Assembly (NCBI GenBank): GCA_015060015.1
Contig: SUZG01000002.1
Coordinates: forward strand, 119,726 to 183,725
DNA: 64,000 nucleotides
Direction: 5' to 3'
Source of the DNA: Rikenellaceae bacterium
Lineage (GTDB): Bacteria > Bacteroidota > Bacteroidia > Bacteroidales > Rikenellaceae
Positions 37,182 through 45,193 of this stretch are shown in pieces. The notes under the pieces are model-generated. The model saw nothing but the letters and a program-made list of their open reading frames with translations, was not told the DNA's origin and ran no database searches. Both the position numbers and the translations under genes were made by a program. Positions within the stretch are counted from its first letter, which is position 1. Every line of letters starts with the position of its first letter.

Positions 37182-38252
37182 ATGGCAAAGACAACCATAA
37201 AATTCAAGGATTGCGTTGCTCGTTTTGAGGAGCTTAAAGGCGAGATTAAAAGAGGACAATTCGCACCCATATACCTGCTTATGGGTGAGGAGAGTTACTT
37301 TATAGACGAACTATGCAATCTCCTATCCAGCAGTATATTATCCCCCTCCGAGCAAGCCTTTAACCAGCTGACAGTCTATGGCAAGGACAGCGAGGCGGGA
37401 CAGATTGTCAATCTATGCCGTCAGATGCCGATGATGGGCTCTTACGAGGTGATAATCGTCAAGGAGGCACAGCAGCTGCGACAGATAGAGAAGCTCTCGC
37501 ACTACACCGCCAAGCCGCAAGACTCAACCATACTTATCGTATGCCATAAGGAGAAGTCGGTGGATAAGCGTTCTGCATTCTACAAGCAGTGTAACGCTGC
37601 GGGTGTGGTCTTTGAGTCGGTACGCCCACGCGACTACGAAATAGGCCCCTGGCTGACACAGTTCATCGCAACAAAGGGACTACGCATTGGCAACAAGGCT
37701 GTACAGATGCTGACCGACCATCTCGGTTGTGATATTGCCAAAATCTCGAACGAAGTTGATAAATTGGTAGTGTCGCTGGCAGAGGGGACAACCGAGATTA
37801 CCGACCGCGACATTGAGGCGAATGTCGGCATATCGAAGGACTTCAACAACTTTGAGCTATGCAATGCCGTAGCGGTGCAGGATGTCAAGCGTGCCATGAA
37901 CATCGCCGACCACTTCGCCCGCAATCCGAAGGATAATCCGTTGCTCGTAACGATAATGGCTCTCTTCGGGCTCTTCCGCGATATGTTTACGATAAACTAT
38001 CTGCGTTGGCAGTCGCAGAAAAAAGGCGTTCCGTTCCCCAACGATATGGAGCTGATGCGAATACTCAAGAAGAGCAATGTCTATGCCATCGGCGAGCTGA
38101 AACAGCAAGCAGCACGCTGGCCCAACCCAAAGGTATTCAAGATTTTGGGGCTACTGCGAGAGTATGACGGCAAGAGCAAGGGTATCGACACGGGCGGCAT
38201 GACCGACGGCGAACTTTTGAGAGAGTTGCTGCTGAAGATTTTTATGCAATAA
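37182..38252 (+). CDS. holA: DNA polymerase III delta subunit
   Basis: A 356-residue clamp-loader delta subunit, which opens the beta sliding clamp. The N-terminal domain holds YLLMGEESYFIDEL, the degenerate P-loop region typical of delta, followed by the helical lid region and the C-terminal collar domain with RWPNPKVFKILGLLREYDGKSKGID. It lies 17 bp after tilS and 5 bp before the aminotransferase-like gene, so it is in the same run. Confidence 0.9.
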   Translation: MAKTTIKFKDCVARFEELKGEIKRGQFAPIYLLMGEESYFIDELCNLLSSSILSPSEQAFNQLTVYGKDSEAGQIVNLCRQMPMMGSYEVIIVKEAQQLRQIEKLSHYTAKPQDSTILIVCHKEKSVDKRSAFYKQCNAAGVVFESVRPRDYEIGPWLTQFIATKGLRIGNKAVQMLTDHLGCDIAKISNEVDKLVVSLAEGTTEITDRDIEANVGISKDFNNFELCNAVAVQDVKRAMNIADHFARNPKDNPLLVTIMALFGLFRDMFTINYLRWQSQKKGVPFPNDMELMRILKKSNVYAIGELKQQAARWPNPKVFKILGLLREYDGKSKGIDTGGMTDGELLRELLLKIFMQ

Positions 38253-38257
38253 GAGCT

Positions 38258-39061
38258 ATGACAATAAGGGATAATCCAACATTTTATCAATCTGGCAGAC
38301 GGATGATTTTTAACGGAACAATGACTTTGGAGCATTGTTCCGATGGGCCTTTTGTCTATCAGAACATACATACACTGGGTCATAAAGCTCGCTTTGTGGA
38401 GCAACATATAGAGTATGTAAAGCGTGCCGCAGAGGAGTGTTTCGGAGCAGATGCAGTGCCTGCAATATCGGCTATTCGTTTGCGAAAAGAGATTACCGAC
38501 CTGCTCGCTATCAACAAGGTATCGCCCAATGCCTCAACAAAGGTAGAGTTGCGTGTGGATACCGAGGGTAACTACTCGCTGCATTGTGGTGATGCCACGA
38601 TTTACGCAGGTTACTCACTTCGCAGCATACGCCCGGCAGCGATATGCGTACACTCAAATATGCCGATAAATAACTACCCCACCTCGGCCTCGTTGGCTAC
38701 GCGTCAGATGTGCGACGCTGTAGCTCGCAGCAAAGGCTATCGTGCGGCCGTGATAGCAGAGAGTGACGGAGGCGTGGCCATTGAGCCGGCAATGCCTGTG
38801 TTTATAGTAAAGGAGTACGACGTATTCACTCCCGCAGGATGTGCCTCGGTGGAGTTTTCATTGGCCGAGAGAGCCATTCGTCAGGCGGGATACAGATTGA
38901 CACAACGCAGAGTACTGACTGCCGACATAAACGATGCTGACGAGATATTCTGGGTGGATTGGCAAGGCGTAACATCGGCCTTGCAGATTGGGCAACGCCC
39001 TTGTATGGATATCATCGCCAACAGGGTCGCCGACATTATGGAGAAGATAAAAACATTATAA
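38258..39061 (+). CDS. Class IV aminotransferase-like protein lacking the PLP lysine
   Basis: A 267-residue protein that follows the fold plan of branched-chain/4-amino-4-deoxychorismate lyase (class IV) enzymes. An N-terminal lobe is followed by KGYRAAVIAESDGGVAIEPAMPVFIVKEYDVFTP (residues 159-192, given here only to mark the region), matching the GY-E-N-F-VK-TP core of the family. The lysine that should lie about 19 residues before the GY pair is absent: there is no Lys at all from residue 96 to 158, and the aligned stretch reads NNYPTSASLATR. It is therefore probably not a PLP aminotransferase of the usual kind. It lies between holA (5 bp) and coaD (3 bp). Confidence 0.65.
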   Translation: MTIRDNPTFYQSGRRMIFNGTMTLEHCSDGPFVYQNIHTLGHKARFVEQHIEYVKRAAEECFGADAVPAISAIRLRKEITDLLAINKVSPNASTKVELRVDTEGNYSLHCGDATIYAGYSLRSIRPAAICVHSNMPINNYPTSASLATRQMCDAVARSKGYRAAVIAESDGGVAIEPAMPVFIVKEYDVFTPAGCASVEFSLAERAIRQAGYRLTQRRVLTADINDADEIFWVDWQGVTSALQIGQRPCMDIIANRVADIMEKIKTL

Positions 39062-39064
39062 GAT

Positions 39065-39544
39065 ATGAAGATTGCAATATTTCCGGGCTCATTCGACCCC
39101 TTCACACGAGGACACGCCGCCGTAGTTGAGGAGGCTCTGACTCTCTTCGACAAGGTTATCATAGCCATTGGTGACAATATCGAGAAGCGATCACTGCTCT
39201 CGGTGGAGGCTCGCCAGCAACTCATCAACAAGGTGTTCTGCAACGACTCACGCGTAGAGTGCATAGCCTATTCTACCCTGACGGGCGAGATTGCACGCAA
39301 GGTTGGTGCTACGGCCATTATTCGCGGCGTACGCAACACCGTAGATTTTGAGTATGAACGCACGATGGCTCAAATCAATCGTCGCATATTTCCCGACATT
39401 ACGACCGTGATGCTCTTTACTCCGCCGCAGCTATCGGATATAGCCTCATCGACAGTGAGGGAGTTGCATGCCTTCGGGCAGGATGTCAGCGATATGATGC
39501 CGGAGGGTATCTCGCTTGACGATTATATCAAATTGGGTAAATAG
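39065..39544 (+). CDS. coaD: Phosphopantetheine adenylyltransferase
   Basis: A 159-residue nucleotidyltransferase catalysing the fourth step of coenzyme A synthesis. The signature FPGSFDPFTRGH (residues 6-17) holds the T/HxGH-type catalytic histidine. A later TPPQLSDIASSTVRE stretch corresponds to the ISSTxVR motif. The length is normal. It is 3 bp downstream of the class IV aminotransferase-like gene and ends before a new promoter for lpxD. Confidence 0.95.
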   Translation: MKIAIFPGSFDPFTRGHAAVVEEALTLFDKVIIAIGDNIEKRSLLSVEARQQLINKVFCNDSRVECIAYSTLTGEIARKVGATAIIRGVRNTVDFEYERTMAQINRRIFPDITTVMLFTPPQLSDIASSTVRELHAFGQDVSDMMPEGISLDDYIKLGK

Positions 39545-39575
39545 TTGTAGGATAAGATAAAGATTCATATCTTTG
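39545..39575 (+). promoter_or_regulatory. Promoter of lpxD
   Basis: TTG (39545-39547), a 20-bp spacer and TATCTTTG (39568-39575), giving a leader of about 35 nt. Confidence 0.65.
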
Positions 39576-39616
39576 CCGAATAACACAACGTAAAGAATTA
39601 AAACATAATAGAGAAT

Positions 39617-40642
39617 ATGGAATTTACAGCAGAAATGATTGCCGGCCTTTTGGGTGGTACAGTTGTAGGCGACAAAACGACAGCCGTACATACCGTATCG
39701 TCAATTGACGGAGGTAAGAAGGGTGCTTTGGCATACCTCACAAACCCAAAATACGAGCAATACATATACACAACAGAGGCATCTATCATATTGGTAAACA
39801 ACGACTTTGAACCAACAGCACCCGTAGCGGCAACACTCATAAAACTGCCTGACGTAGGTGCTGCCGTGTTGAAGCTTCTGGAGATGTACAACGCAATGAA
39901 ACCCCAGAAAAAAGGCATCAGCAAGATGGCTTCTATTTCGGAGAAGGCGACTATCGGCGAGGATTGCTACATCGGCGACTTCGCAGTAATCGAGGCAGGT
40001 GCCGTAATCGGTAACGGAGCAAAGATATATCCGCAGGTATATGTCGGCGACGGCGTAAAGGTGGGTGCCGGCACAACACTCTACCCCGGAGTGAAGATTT
40101 ACGAAGGCTGCCGCATCGGCGAGAACTGTATCCTGCACGCAGGAGCAGTCATCGGAGCTGACGGCTTTGGCTTCCTTCCCAAGCCCGACGGCACATTCGA
40201 CAAGATTCCGCAGTTGGGAAATGTCATCATCGAGGATAATGTCGAGATTGGTGCCAACACCTGTATCGACCGTGCCAAGACCGACTCTACAATCATCCGC
40301 AAGGGCGTGAAGCTCGACAACCTTATTCAGGTGGGTCACAATGTGGAGATTGGAGAGAATACAGTATCATCGGCACAGATGGGTATCGCCGGCACATCGA
40401 AGGTGGGTCGCAACTGCTTCCTCGCAGGTCAGGTGGGCATCGCCGACCACATTACGATTGGCAACTATGTGAAGATTGGCTCACAGTCGGGTATTGACAA
40501 AGATGTTGCTGATGGCGAGATTCGTTTGGGTACTCCCGCACTTCCAGGTATGGGTTTCCACCGTTCATTTGCCGTATTCAAGACTCTGCCCGACTTGCAG
40601 AAGCGTGTCGCAGCATTGGAGAAGGCCGTAAAAGAGGAGTAA
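39617..40642 (+). CDS. lpxD: UDP-3-O-acylglucosamine N-acyltransferase
   Basis: A 341-residue left-handed beta-helix acyltransferase that adds the N-linked hydroxy-acyl chain in lipid A synthesis. The N-terminal uridine-binding domain (about 1-100) precedes hexapeptide repeats (about 105-300) and a C-terminal helix. The catalytic base aligns to H241 in [11 protein letters not shown]. Other lpx genes (lpxA, lpxB, lpxC) are not adjacent, which is unlike many proteobacteria. Confidence 0.94.
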   Translation: MEFTAEMIAGLLGGTVVGDKTTAVHTVSSIDGGKKGALAYLTNPKYEQYIYTTEASIILVNNDFEPTAPVAATLIKLPDVGAAVLKLLEMYNAMKPQKKGISKMASISEKATIGEDCYIGDFAVIEAGAVIGNGAKIYPQVYVGDGVKVGAGTTLYPGVKIYEGCRIGENCILHAGAVIGADGFGFLPKPDGTFDKIPQLGNVIIEDNVEIGANTCIDRAKTDSTIIRKGVKLDNLIQVGHNVEIGENTVSSAQMGIAGTSKVGRNCFLAGQVGIADHITIGNYVKIGSQSGIDKDVADGEIRLGTPALPGMGFHRSFAVFKTLPDLQKRVAALEKAVKEE

Positions 40643-40664
40643 TTTTTAACTAAACATAAACTAT

Positions 40665-41723
40665 ATGAAGAAGATTTTTGCAATTTTGTTTGCTGCTATG
40701 GCTATGACCGCCTGCAACAACACAACTTACACTATCAATGGTACCGACGCCTCATTTGAGGATGGTATAAACGCTTACATCCAGCTTCCAAGCGAGGGAG
40801 GCCGTTTCGAGGCTATCGACACTGTGGCTATCGTGAATAACTCATTCACATTCACAGGCGAGGTTGAGCAGACGAAGAAGGCTTTTGTTACCGTAGGCGA
40901 CAACATTCACATCTCGCTTTTCCTTGAGCCGGGTACTATCAACATCAGCAAGGCAAACCCAGAGGATCGTACATTCAGCGTTACAGGTACTCCTATGAAT
41001 GACCTCCGCAACGAGCTCAGCCAAAAGAGTGTGGAGTTAATGAACAAGTACAGAGCTGCTAACGAGGCCGGCGATCAGGAGGCTATCAAGGCTATCGAGG
41101 ACGAGATGACACAGTCTATCAAGAGCTTCATCGCTGCGAATGCTGCCAACATCGTGGGTCAGGATGTATTGAAGCAGAACTACTACTATTTCGAGCCACA
41201 GGAGTTGCTCGACATCATCGCCACTATCCCTGCGGAGAATGCCGAGGCATTTGCGAAGATGAAGGAGAGTGCAGAGGCTGCCTTGAAGGTACAGCCAGGC
41301 AACCCTTACATTGACGTTGTAGATAAGACCCCCGCTGGCGAGGAGCTCTCGTTGAAGAGTGTCGTTGAGAATGGCAAGAACAAGTATGTCCTGCTGGATT
41401 TCTGGGCTTCTTGGTGCGGTCCTTGTATGCAGGAGGTTCCCTACCTTATCGAGACTTACAAGGCTTTCCACGACAAGGGCTTTGAGATTTATGGCGTATC
41501 GTTTGACCGCACAGAGGAGGCTTGGTTGAACGCCATCAAGGAGAAGGAGCTCGCGTGGTTGCACGTCAGTGCATTGAAGGCTTGGGACAATCAGGCTCGT
41601 GCCGACTATGCCGTAAACTCTATCCCTGCAAACTTCCTTATCGACTGTGCGACAGGTCAGATTATCGCAACCTCTCTGCGTGGCGAGGAGGTAAAAGCCA
41701 AGATGGAGGAGTTGTTGAAATAA
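40665..41723 (+). CDS. TlpA-like thiol-disulfide oxidoreductase lipoprotein (DUF4369)
   Basis: A 352-residue lipoprotein (lipobox MTAC17) with an N-terminal DUF4369 beta domain (about 20-115), a helical linker (about 115-205) and a C-terminal thioredoxin-like domain. The redox motif is C251-G-P-C254 in FWASWCGPC. Such proteins act in the periplasm as reductants or disulfide exchangers and are numerous in Bacteroidota. It is 22 bp after lpxD and ends at a strong terminator. Confidence 0.9.
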   Translation: MKKIFAILFAAMAMTACNNTTYTINGTDASFEDGINAYIQLPSEGGRFEAIDTVAIVNNSFTFTGEVEQTKKAFVTVGDNIHISLFLEPGTINISKANPEDRTFSVTGTPMNDLRNELSQKSVELMNKYRAANEAGDQEAIKAIEDEMTQSIKSFIAANAANIVGQDVLKQNYYYFEPQELLDIIATIPAENAEAFAKMKESAEAALKVQPGNPYIDVVDKTPAGEELSLKSVVENGKNKYVLLDFWASWCGPCMQEVPYLIETYKAFHDKGFEIYGVSFDRTEEAWLNAIKEKELAWLHVSALKAWDNQARADYAVNSIPANFLIDCATGQIIATSLRGEEVKAKMEELLK

Positions 41724-41746
41724 TTTTCACTACATAATCAATAAAG

Positions 41747-41778
41747 AGTTCGGCATTTTTGCGTGCCGAACTTTTTTA
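41747..41778 (+). terminator. Terminator of the TlpA-like gene
   Basis: A perfect 9-bp stem AGTTCGGCA / TGCCGAACT with an 8-nt loop and a run of seven T residues, 23 bp after the stop codon. Confidence 0.92.
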
Positions 41779-41779
41779 T

Positions 41780-41787
41780 TATCTTTG
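41780..41787 (+). promoter_or_regulatory. -7 promoter box of ruvC
   Basis: TATCTTTG immediately after the terminator T tract. Transcription would begin around 41794, on or next to the ruvC ATG at 41793. Confidence 0.55.
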
Positions 41788-41792
41788 TCGTA

Positions 41793-42404
41793 ATGGAGCA
41801 GAATGAAACATACCGCATAATGGGCATCGACCCCGGCACGAACTATATGGGTTACGGCATCATCGAGATTGAGGGCAAGAGCATACGTTCGGTTGTGATG
41901 GGCGATATCGACCTGCACACGATGAATGACCCCTACCGCAAGCTGGGCTATATCTTCGACCGCGTGTGTAATCTCATAGAGGAGTATCAGCCTCGCGAGG
42001 TGGCCTTGGAGTCGCCTTTCTTCGGTGCTAACGTGCAGAGTATGCTCAAACTGGGACGTGCACAGGGCGTTGCTATGGCAGCAGCCCTGCACCATAACAG
42101 AGAGGTGTTTGAGTATGCCCCGACACGCATCAAGCAGGCCATAGCGGGCTCGGGTGCAGCATCAAAGGAGCAGGTTGCAGCCATCATCAAGCGACTGCTG
42201 AAGCTCGACTATACGCCTCGCCGTCTGGACGCCACCGACGGAATGGCTGTGGCGATGTGCCACTACTTCACGGCCCGCACACCTATCAATACGGCTATGG
42301 GCACCGCCCGCGTAAAAGGCCTCGGCGGAGGCAAAAAAGCCGCCAAAGGCTCCTCGTCATGGGAAAAATTCATCAAGCAACACCCCGACCGCGAAGTAAA
42401 GTAG
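41793..42404 (+). CDS. ruvC: Holliday junction resolvase RuvC
   Basis: A 203-residue RNase H-fold endonuclease that resolves four-way junctions made by RuvAB. Catalytic acidic residues are seen in MGIDPGT (D13 from the chosen start), VALESPFFG and the C-terminal DATDGMAVA region. The ATG at 41793 gives a normal N terminus, but the -7 box ends only 5 bp before it, so the mRNA may be leaderless or translation may start at the internal ATG at 41820 (MGIDPGT). The C terminus carries a Gly/Lys-rich tail of about 35 residues beyond the core. Confidence 0.93.
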   Translation: MEQNETYRIMGIDPGTNYMGYGIIEIEGKSIRSVVMGDIDLHTMNDPYRKLGYIFDRVCNLIEEYQPREVALESPFFGANVQSMLKLGRAQGVAMAAALHHNREVFEYAPTRIKQAIAGSGAASKEQVAAIIKRLLKLDYTPRRLDATDGMAVAMCHYFTARTPINTAMGTARVKGLGGGKKAAKGSSSWEKFIKQHPDREVK

Positions 42405-42432
42405 AAGAAATTGGATTGCAAAAGGCAAAGAC

Positions 42433-42462
42433 TTGTGAAGTGAGAAAATTTTCATAACTTTG
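42433..42462 (+). promoter_or_regulatory. Promoter of the GIY-YIG gene
   Basis: TTG (42433-42435), a 19-bp spacer and TAACTTTG (42455-42462); start codon 22 bp further on. Confidence 0.7.
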
Positions 42463-42484
42463 TGTATAACAAATCAAAAATACT

Positions 42485-43141
42485 ATGAAAGAAGCCGGCT
42501 ATGTATATATCCTCACCAACCCGAGTTTCAAGGAGGACTGGGTTAAAATTGGTAAAAGTTCTCGCCCTGTTGATATTCGCTCTAAGGAGTTGGATAATAC
42601 GGCTGTGCCATTGCCGTTCGAGATTTATGCTACATTAAAGACGGTAAAGTATGAGCAAGTTGAAAAACTTATTCATAAAACAATCGACCGATTAACTGAT
42701 TTAAGAATTAGGCAGAATAGAGAGTTCTTTAATGTATCTCCTGCAAAGGCCTTAGATATTCTTAAAGATATCTCAATGACACTTGATGATGCTATAATAG
42801 ATGAGGTTTACCTTGGTGAAGCAAGATTTAAGAACAAGTGTTCGGATAAAATAGAGGATAAAATAAAGAAACAAAGGCCTCGTTTTAAGTTTAGCATGGT
42901 CAATATTCCTATTGGCGCTACAATAACATTTATTCCCACCGGTATTGAGGTGCGTGTAGCAGACGAAGATCATGTTGAGTACGATGGTCGAATATACAAG
43001 CTATCGCCTTTTGTTGGAACATTTATGCCAGAGGATAAACGCAACACATCGGGTGCATATCAAGGCGCTAAGTATTTCGCTTATAAGGGCGAGGTATTGG
43101 ATGACTTACGCACCAAGATAGAGCACTCAAATGAGAAATAG
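42485..43141 (+). CDS. GIY-YIG (T5orf172-type) nuclease-domain protein
   Basis: A 218-residue protein. The N-terminal ~95 residues match the T5orf172 branch of GIY-YIG nucleases: GYVYIL (5-10), VKIGKS (20-25), an arginine at about 32, the helix QVEKLIHKTI, and NREFFNV. After a lysine-rich linker (about 115-135), the C-terminal ~80 residues (TGIEVRVADEDHVEYDGRIY, then a SGAYQGAKYFAYKG stretch) look like a small DNA-binding module of the kind attached to such nucleases. It is clearly more AT-rich than its neighbours and sits beside a tRNA gene, so it was probably acquired. Its target is unknown; it may be a stand-alone selfish or defence-linked nuclease. Confidence 0.75.
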   Translation: MKEAGYVYILTNPSFKEDWVKIGKSSRPVDIRSKELDNTAVPLPFEIYATLKTVKYEQVEKLIHKTIDRLTDLRIRQNREFFNVSPAKALDILKDISMTLDDAIIDEVYLGEARFKNKCSDKIEDKIKKQRPRFKFSMVNIPIGATITFIPTGIEVRVADEDHVEYDGRIYKLSPFVGTFMPEDKRNTSGAYQGAKYFAYKGEVLDDLRTKIEHSNEK

Positions 43142-43159
43142 TCATACTTTGGCGGGATT

Positions 43160-43190
43160 GACGCAGCCGCTTCGCTTTACTGCGTCTTTT
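43160..43190 (+). terminator. Terminator of the GIY-YIG gene
   Basis: GACGCAG (43160-43166) pairs with CTGCGTC (43180-43186), followed by TTTT, 18 bp after the stop codon. Confidence 0.7.
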
Positions 43191-43209
43191 CCTTGGAGTC
43201 CTCGGATAT

Positions 43210-43345
43210 AAACAAACATCATTAACAATTTCTGCAAAGCAGAATAGCTTTCACAATATAAGCAGTTGAAAGTGTGCAAGCACCCACAACTGCTTATATT
43301 ACAAAAGCCACCCCTAAAGGAGTGGCTTGCCAATGATGTTTGTTT
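43210..43345. repeat. 136-bp multi-branched inverted-repeat structure beside tRNA-Arg
   Basis: Perfect 14-bp outer arms, AAACAAACATCATT (43210-43223) and its complement (43332-43345), enclose three further hairpins: TTCTGC/GCAGAA (43230-43244), a perfect 14-bp stem AATATAAGCAGTTG (43255-43268 with 43287-43300), and AAGCCAC/GTGGCTT (43305-43311 with 43322-43328). As a single strand this would fold into a closed multi-branch junction. Read on the minus strand, the third hairpin is followed by TTTT and may end the tRNA transcript. Whether the whole is an RNA, a miniature mobile element or a recombination site is not known. Confidence 0.7.
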
Positions 43346-43355
43346 GCATCGCTCG

Positions 43356-43429
43356 TGATTCCGGCGGGATTCGAACCCACGACCCACAGCTTAGAAGGCT
43401 GTTGCTCTATCCAACTGAGCTACGGAACC
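43356..43429 (-). tRNA. tRNA-Arg (anticodon UCU)
   Basis: A 74-nt cloverleaf on the minus strand. The acceptor GGTTCCG pairs with CGGAATC (one G-U), with discriminator A. The D arm contains GCTCAGTTGGATAGAGC, the anticodon loop is CTTCTAA with anticodon TCT (43393-43395), and the T arm is GTGGG-TTCGAAT-CCCGC. The 3' CCA is not encoded. It reads AGA (and AGG by wobble). Confidence 0.95.
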
Positions 43430-43544
43430 ATCACATATTTGGCCGATTGGCCTAATTGCGGTGCAAAAATAACGTATTTATTTCTTTTATCCAAAGATTT
43501 TAAGAAATTAACGCAATCAAGCAATAGTACCTCGGCATATCGGC

Positions 43545-44135
43545 CTACGATACCGGGGCTTCGCCCTCGAAATTGACATTCATCTTGACATACTTATAGC
43601 CGCGATGATGCAACTCCAGCGACACGCCCAGCTCGAAGAAGACCTTTGCCGTGCGGGCGAAGATATGGAATGCCATAACACTCTGTGGTTCAACACCCTC
43701 CTTGCGGATAAAAGTCTCGGCAAGATAAGCACATTTGCGGATGGTATTCTCCAGTTTCTCGGCCTCAGCACTTGTCAGCGAGTAGCCCACCAGACACTCT
43801 ACGACATATTCGTCCATCTCGTCAAAGCCACGCGGAGCAGCCATAAGCGAATACCAATCCTCGGTATCCTTATACTCGCCCCACGACTTATCCCACAGCA
43901 CAGCAGCACCCATACCCATATAACAGGCCCACGCAATGGCCGCCAGCGGATATTCGGCAATCTGCGGCACAGCGGCAGCCATATACTCGGCCGCCGACGT
44001 ATGCCACTTATCGTTCAGTTCCTCTACCGTAAGCATCTGTCCATCAAGCAGTTTGTCGTCAGTACATTGCTTAACGACAGCCTTTGACAAATTCTCGGCA
44101 AAGGTATTTAACAACTCTAAATCTTTCTCTTCCAT
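43545..44135 (-). CDS. Conserved hypothetical protein
   Basis: A 196-residue, mainly helical, acidic, soluble protein that I cannot place in a named family. It starts MEEKDLELLNTFAENLSK, has a hydrophobic middle stretch (about residues 60-82, AEYPLAAIAWACYMGMGAAV) and ends with a short beta-like segment. No signal peptide or known catalytic motif is visible. Its ATG overlaps the galM stop codon by one base (TAATG type), so it is translated with galM and gltX. The tight coupling suggests a conserved but unknown cytosolic role. Confidence 0.7.
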   Translation of the reverse strand: MEEKDLELLNTFAENLSKAVVKQCTDDKLLDGQMLTVEELNDKWHTSAAEYMAAAVPQIAEYPLAAIAWACYMGMGAAVLWDKSWGEYKDTEDWYSLMAAPRGFDEMDEYVVECLVGYSLTSAEAEKLENTIRKCAYLAETFIRKEGVEPQSVMAFHIFARTAKVFFELGVSLELHHRGYKYVKMNVNFEGEAPVS

Positions 44136-45193
44136 TACTCTATCACGCCCAACTTAAATACAATCTTCTGGCAATATGTCTCACCGGGATTCAGGATAGC
44201 CGAGGGGAATGAAGGCTCATTAACGGCATTCGGATAGTTCTGGCACTCGATAGCCACACCCGAATAGTCCTGATAGCGACCGCCCGACTTGGTTACGGGG
44301 CAACCACCCTCCAACCAGTTGCCGGTATAGACCATAGCACCTGCCTGTGATGACAACACCTCAACCTTACGGCCCGAAGCGACGTGACGCAACTCGCCGA
44401 CCTTCGCCAGAATATTGGGCTGCCAGCCGTCCAGTACGAAGTAGTGGTCGTAGCCCTTGAAGTCCTTCATATAATTGAACTCTGACAAGATATCATCGCC
44501 AAACTTACGCCAAGAGGTAAAGTCCTGCGGAGTACCCTTGACATCGAGCTTCACGCCCGTAGGAATCTGTGTGGGGTCCATCTCCAACACCTGCGAACAG
44601 TTCAGATGAAGCTCGTGGTCGAGAATGGTCTGTCCACTACCCTCGCCTGCCAAGTTCCAATAGACGTGGTTTGTGAGGTTTACAGCCGTAGTCTTGTCAG
44701 TGCGGGCCATATAGGTAATCTCCAACTCGTTGTCGTCGCTGAAATAGTAGCCGGCCTCGACATACAACTCGCCGGGGTAGTTCTGCTCGCCGTCGGGTGA
44801 TGTGCGAGAGAATACTACGCGATTAGTCTCTACGCGGCTCTCCCACAGCTGATTTGCAAAGCCTTTTGTACCACCGTGCAAGTGGTTAGGGCCATTGTTG
44901 ATTTCGAGGTTATACTCCACACCCTCGATTGTCATCTTACCCTTCGCAATACGGTTTGCCACGCGGCCAACACTCTTGCCACTCGCTGCACCATCACCGA
45001 AGTAGCTCATAGCATCCTTATAGCCCAAGACGATGTCGTCCATCTTGCCATCCTTGTCGGGAGCCTTCACCGATACGATGCAGGCACCGATATTACAGAG
45101 CTGTACCTCGCAACCATTAGCGTTGCGGATAGTATAGAGAACGATAGCCTCGCCCTCGGGGGTAGATCCCCAAATGTGTTGCATAATTTCCAT
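44135..45193 (-). CDS. galM: Aldose 1-epimerase
   Basis: A 352-residue beta-sandwich mutarotase interconverting alpha and beta anomers of galactose/glucose. Catalytic residues are in NNGPNHLHGGTKGF (first His), NLTNHVYWNL (second His) and the C-terminal GVAIECQNYPNA with the catalytic Glu. There is no signal peptide, so it acts in the cytosol. The start overlaps the gltX stop by one base and the stop overlaps the hypothetical gene by one base. Confidence 0.93.
   Translation of the reverse strand: MEIMQHIWGSTPEGEAIVLYTIRNANGCEVQLCNIGACIVSVKAPDKDGKMDDIVLGYKDAMSYFGDGAASGKSVGRVANRIAKGKMTIEGVEYNLEINNGPNHLHGGTKGFANQLWESRVETNRVVFSRTSPDGEQNYPGELYVEAGYYFSDDNELEITYMARTDKTTAVNLTNHVYWNLAGEGSGQTILDHELHLNCSQVLEMDPTQIPTGVKLDVKGTPQDFTSWRKFGDDILSEFNYMKDFKGYDHYFVLDGWQPNILAKVGELRHVASGRKVEVLSSQAGAMVYTGNWLEGGCPVTKSGGRYQDYSGVAIECQNYPNAVNEPSFPSAILNPGETYCQKIVFKLGVIE

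Noticed and set aside
43142..43387. 81-codon open frame on the minus strand
   Set aside because: It runs through the tRNA-Arg gene (MGRGFESRRNHE is translated tRNA) and the inverted-repeat structure.
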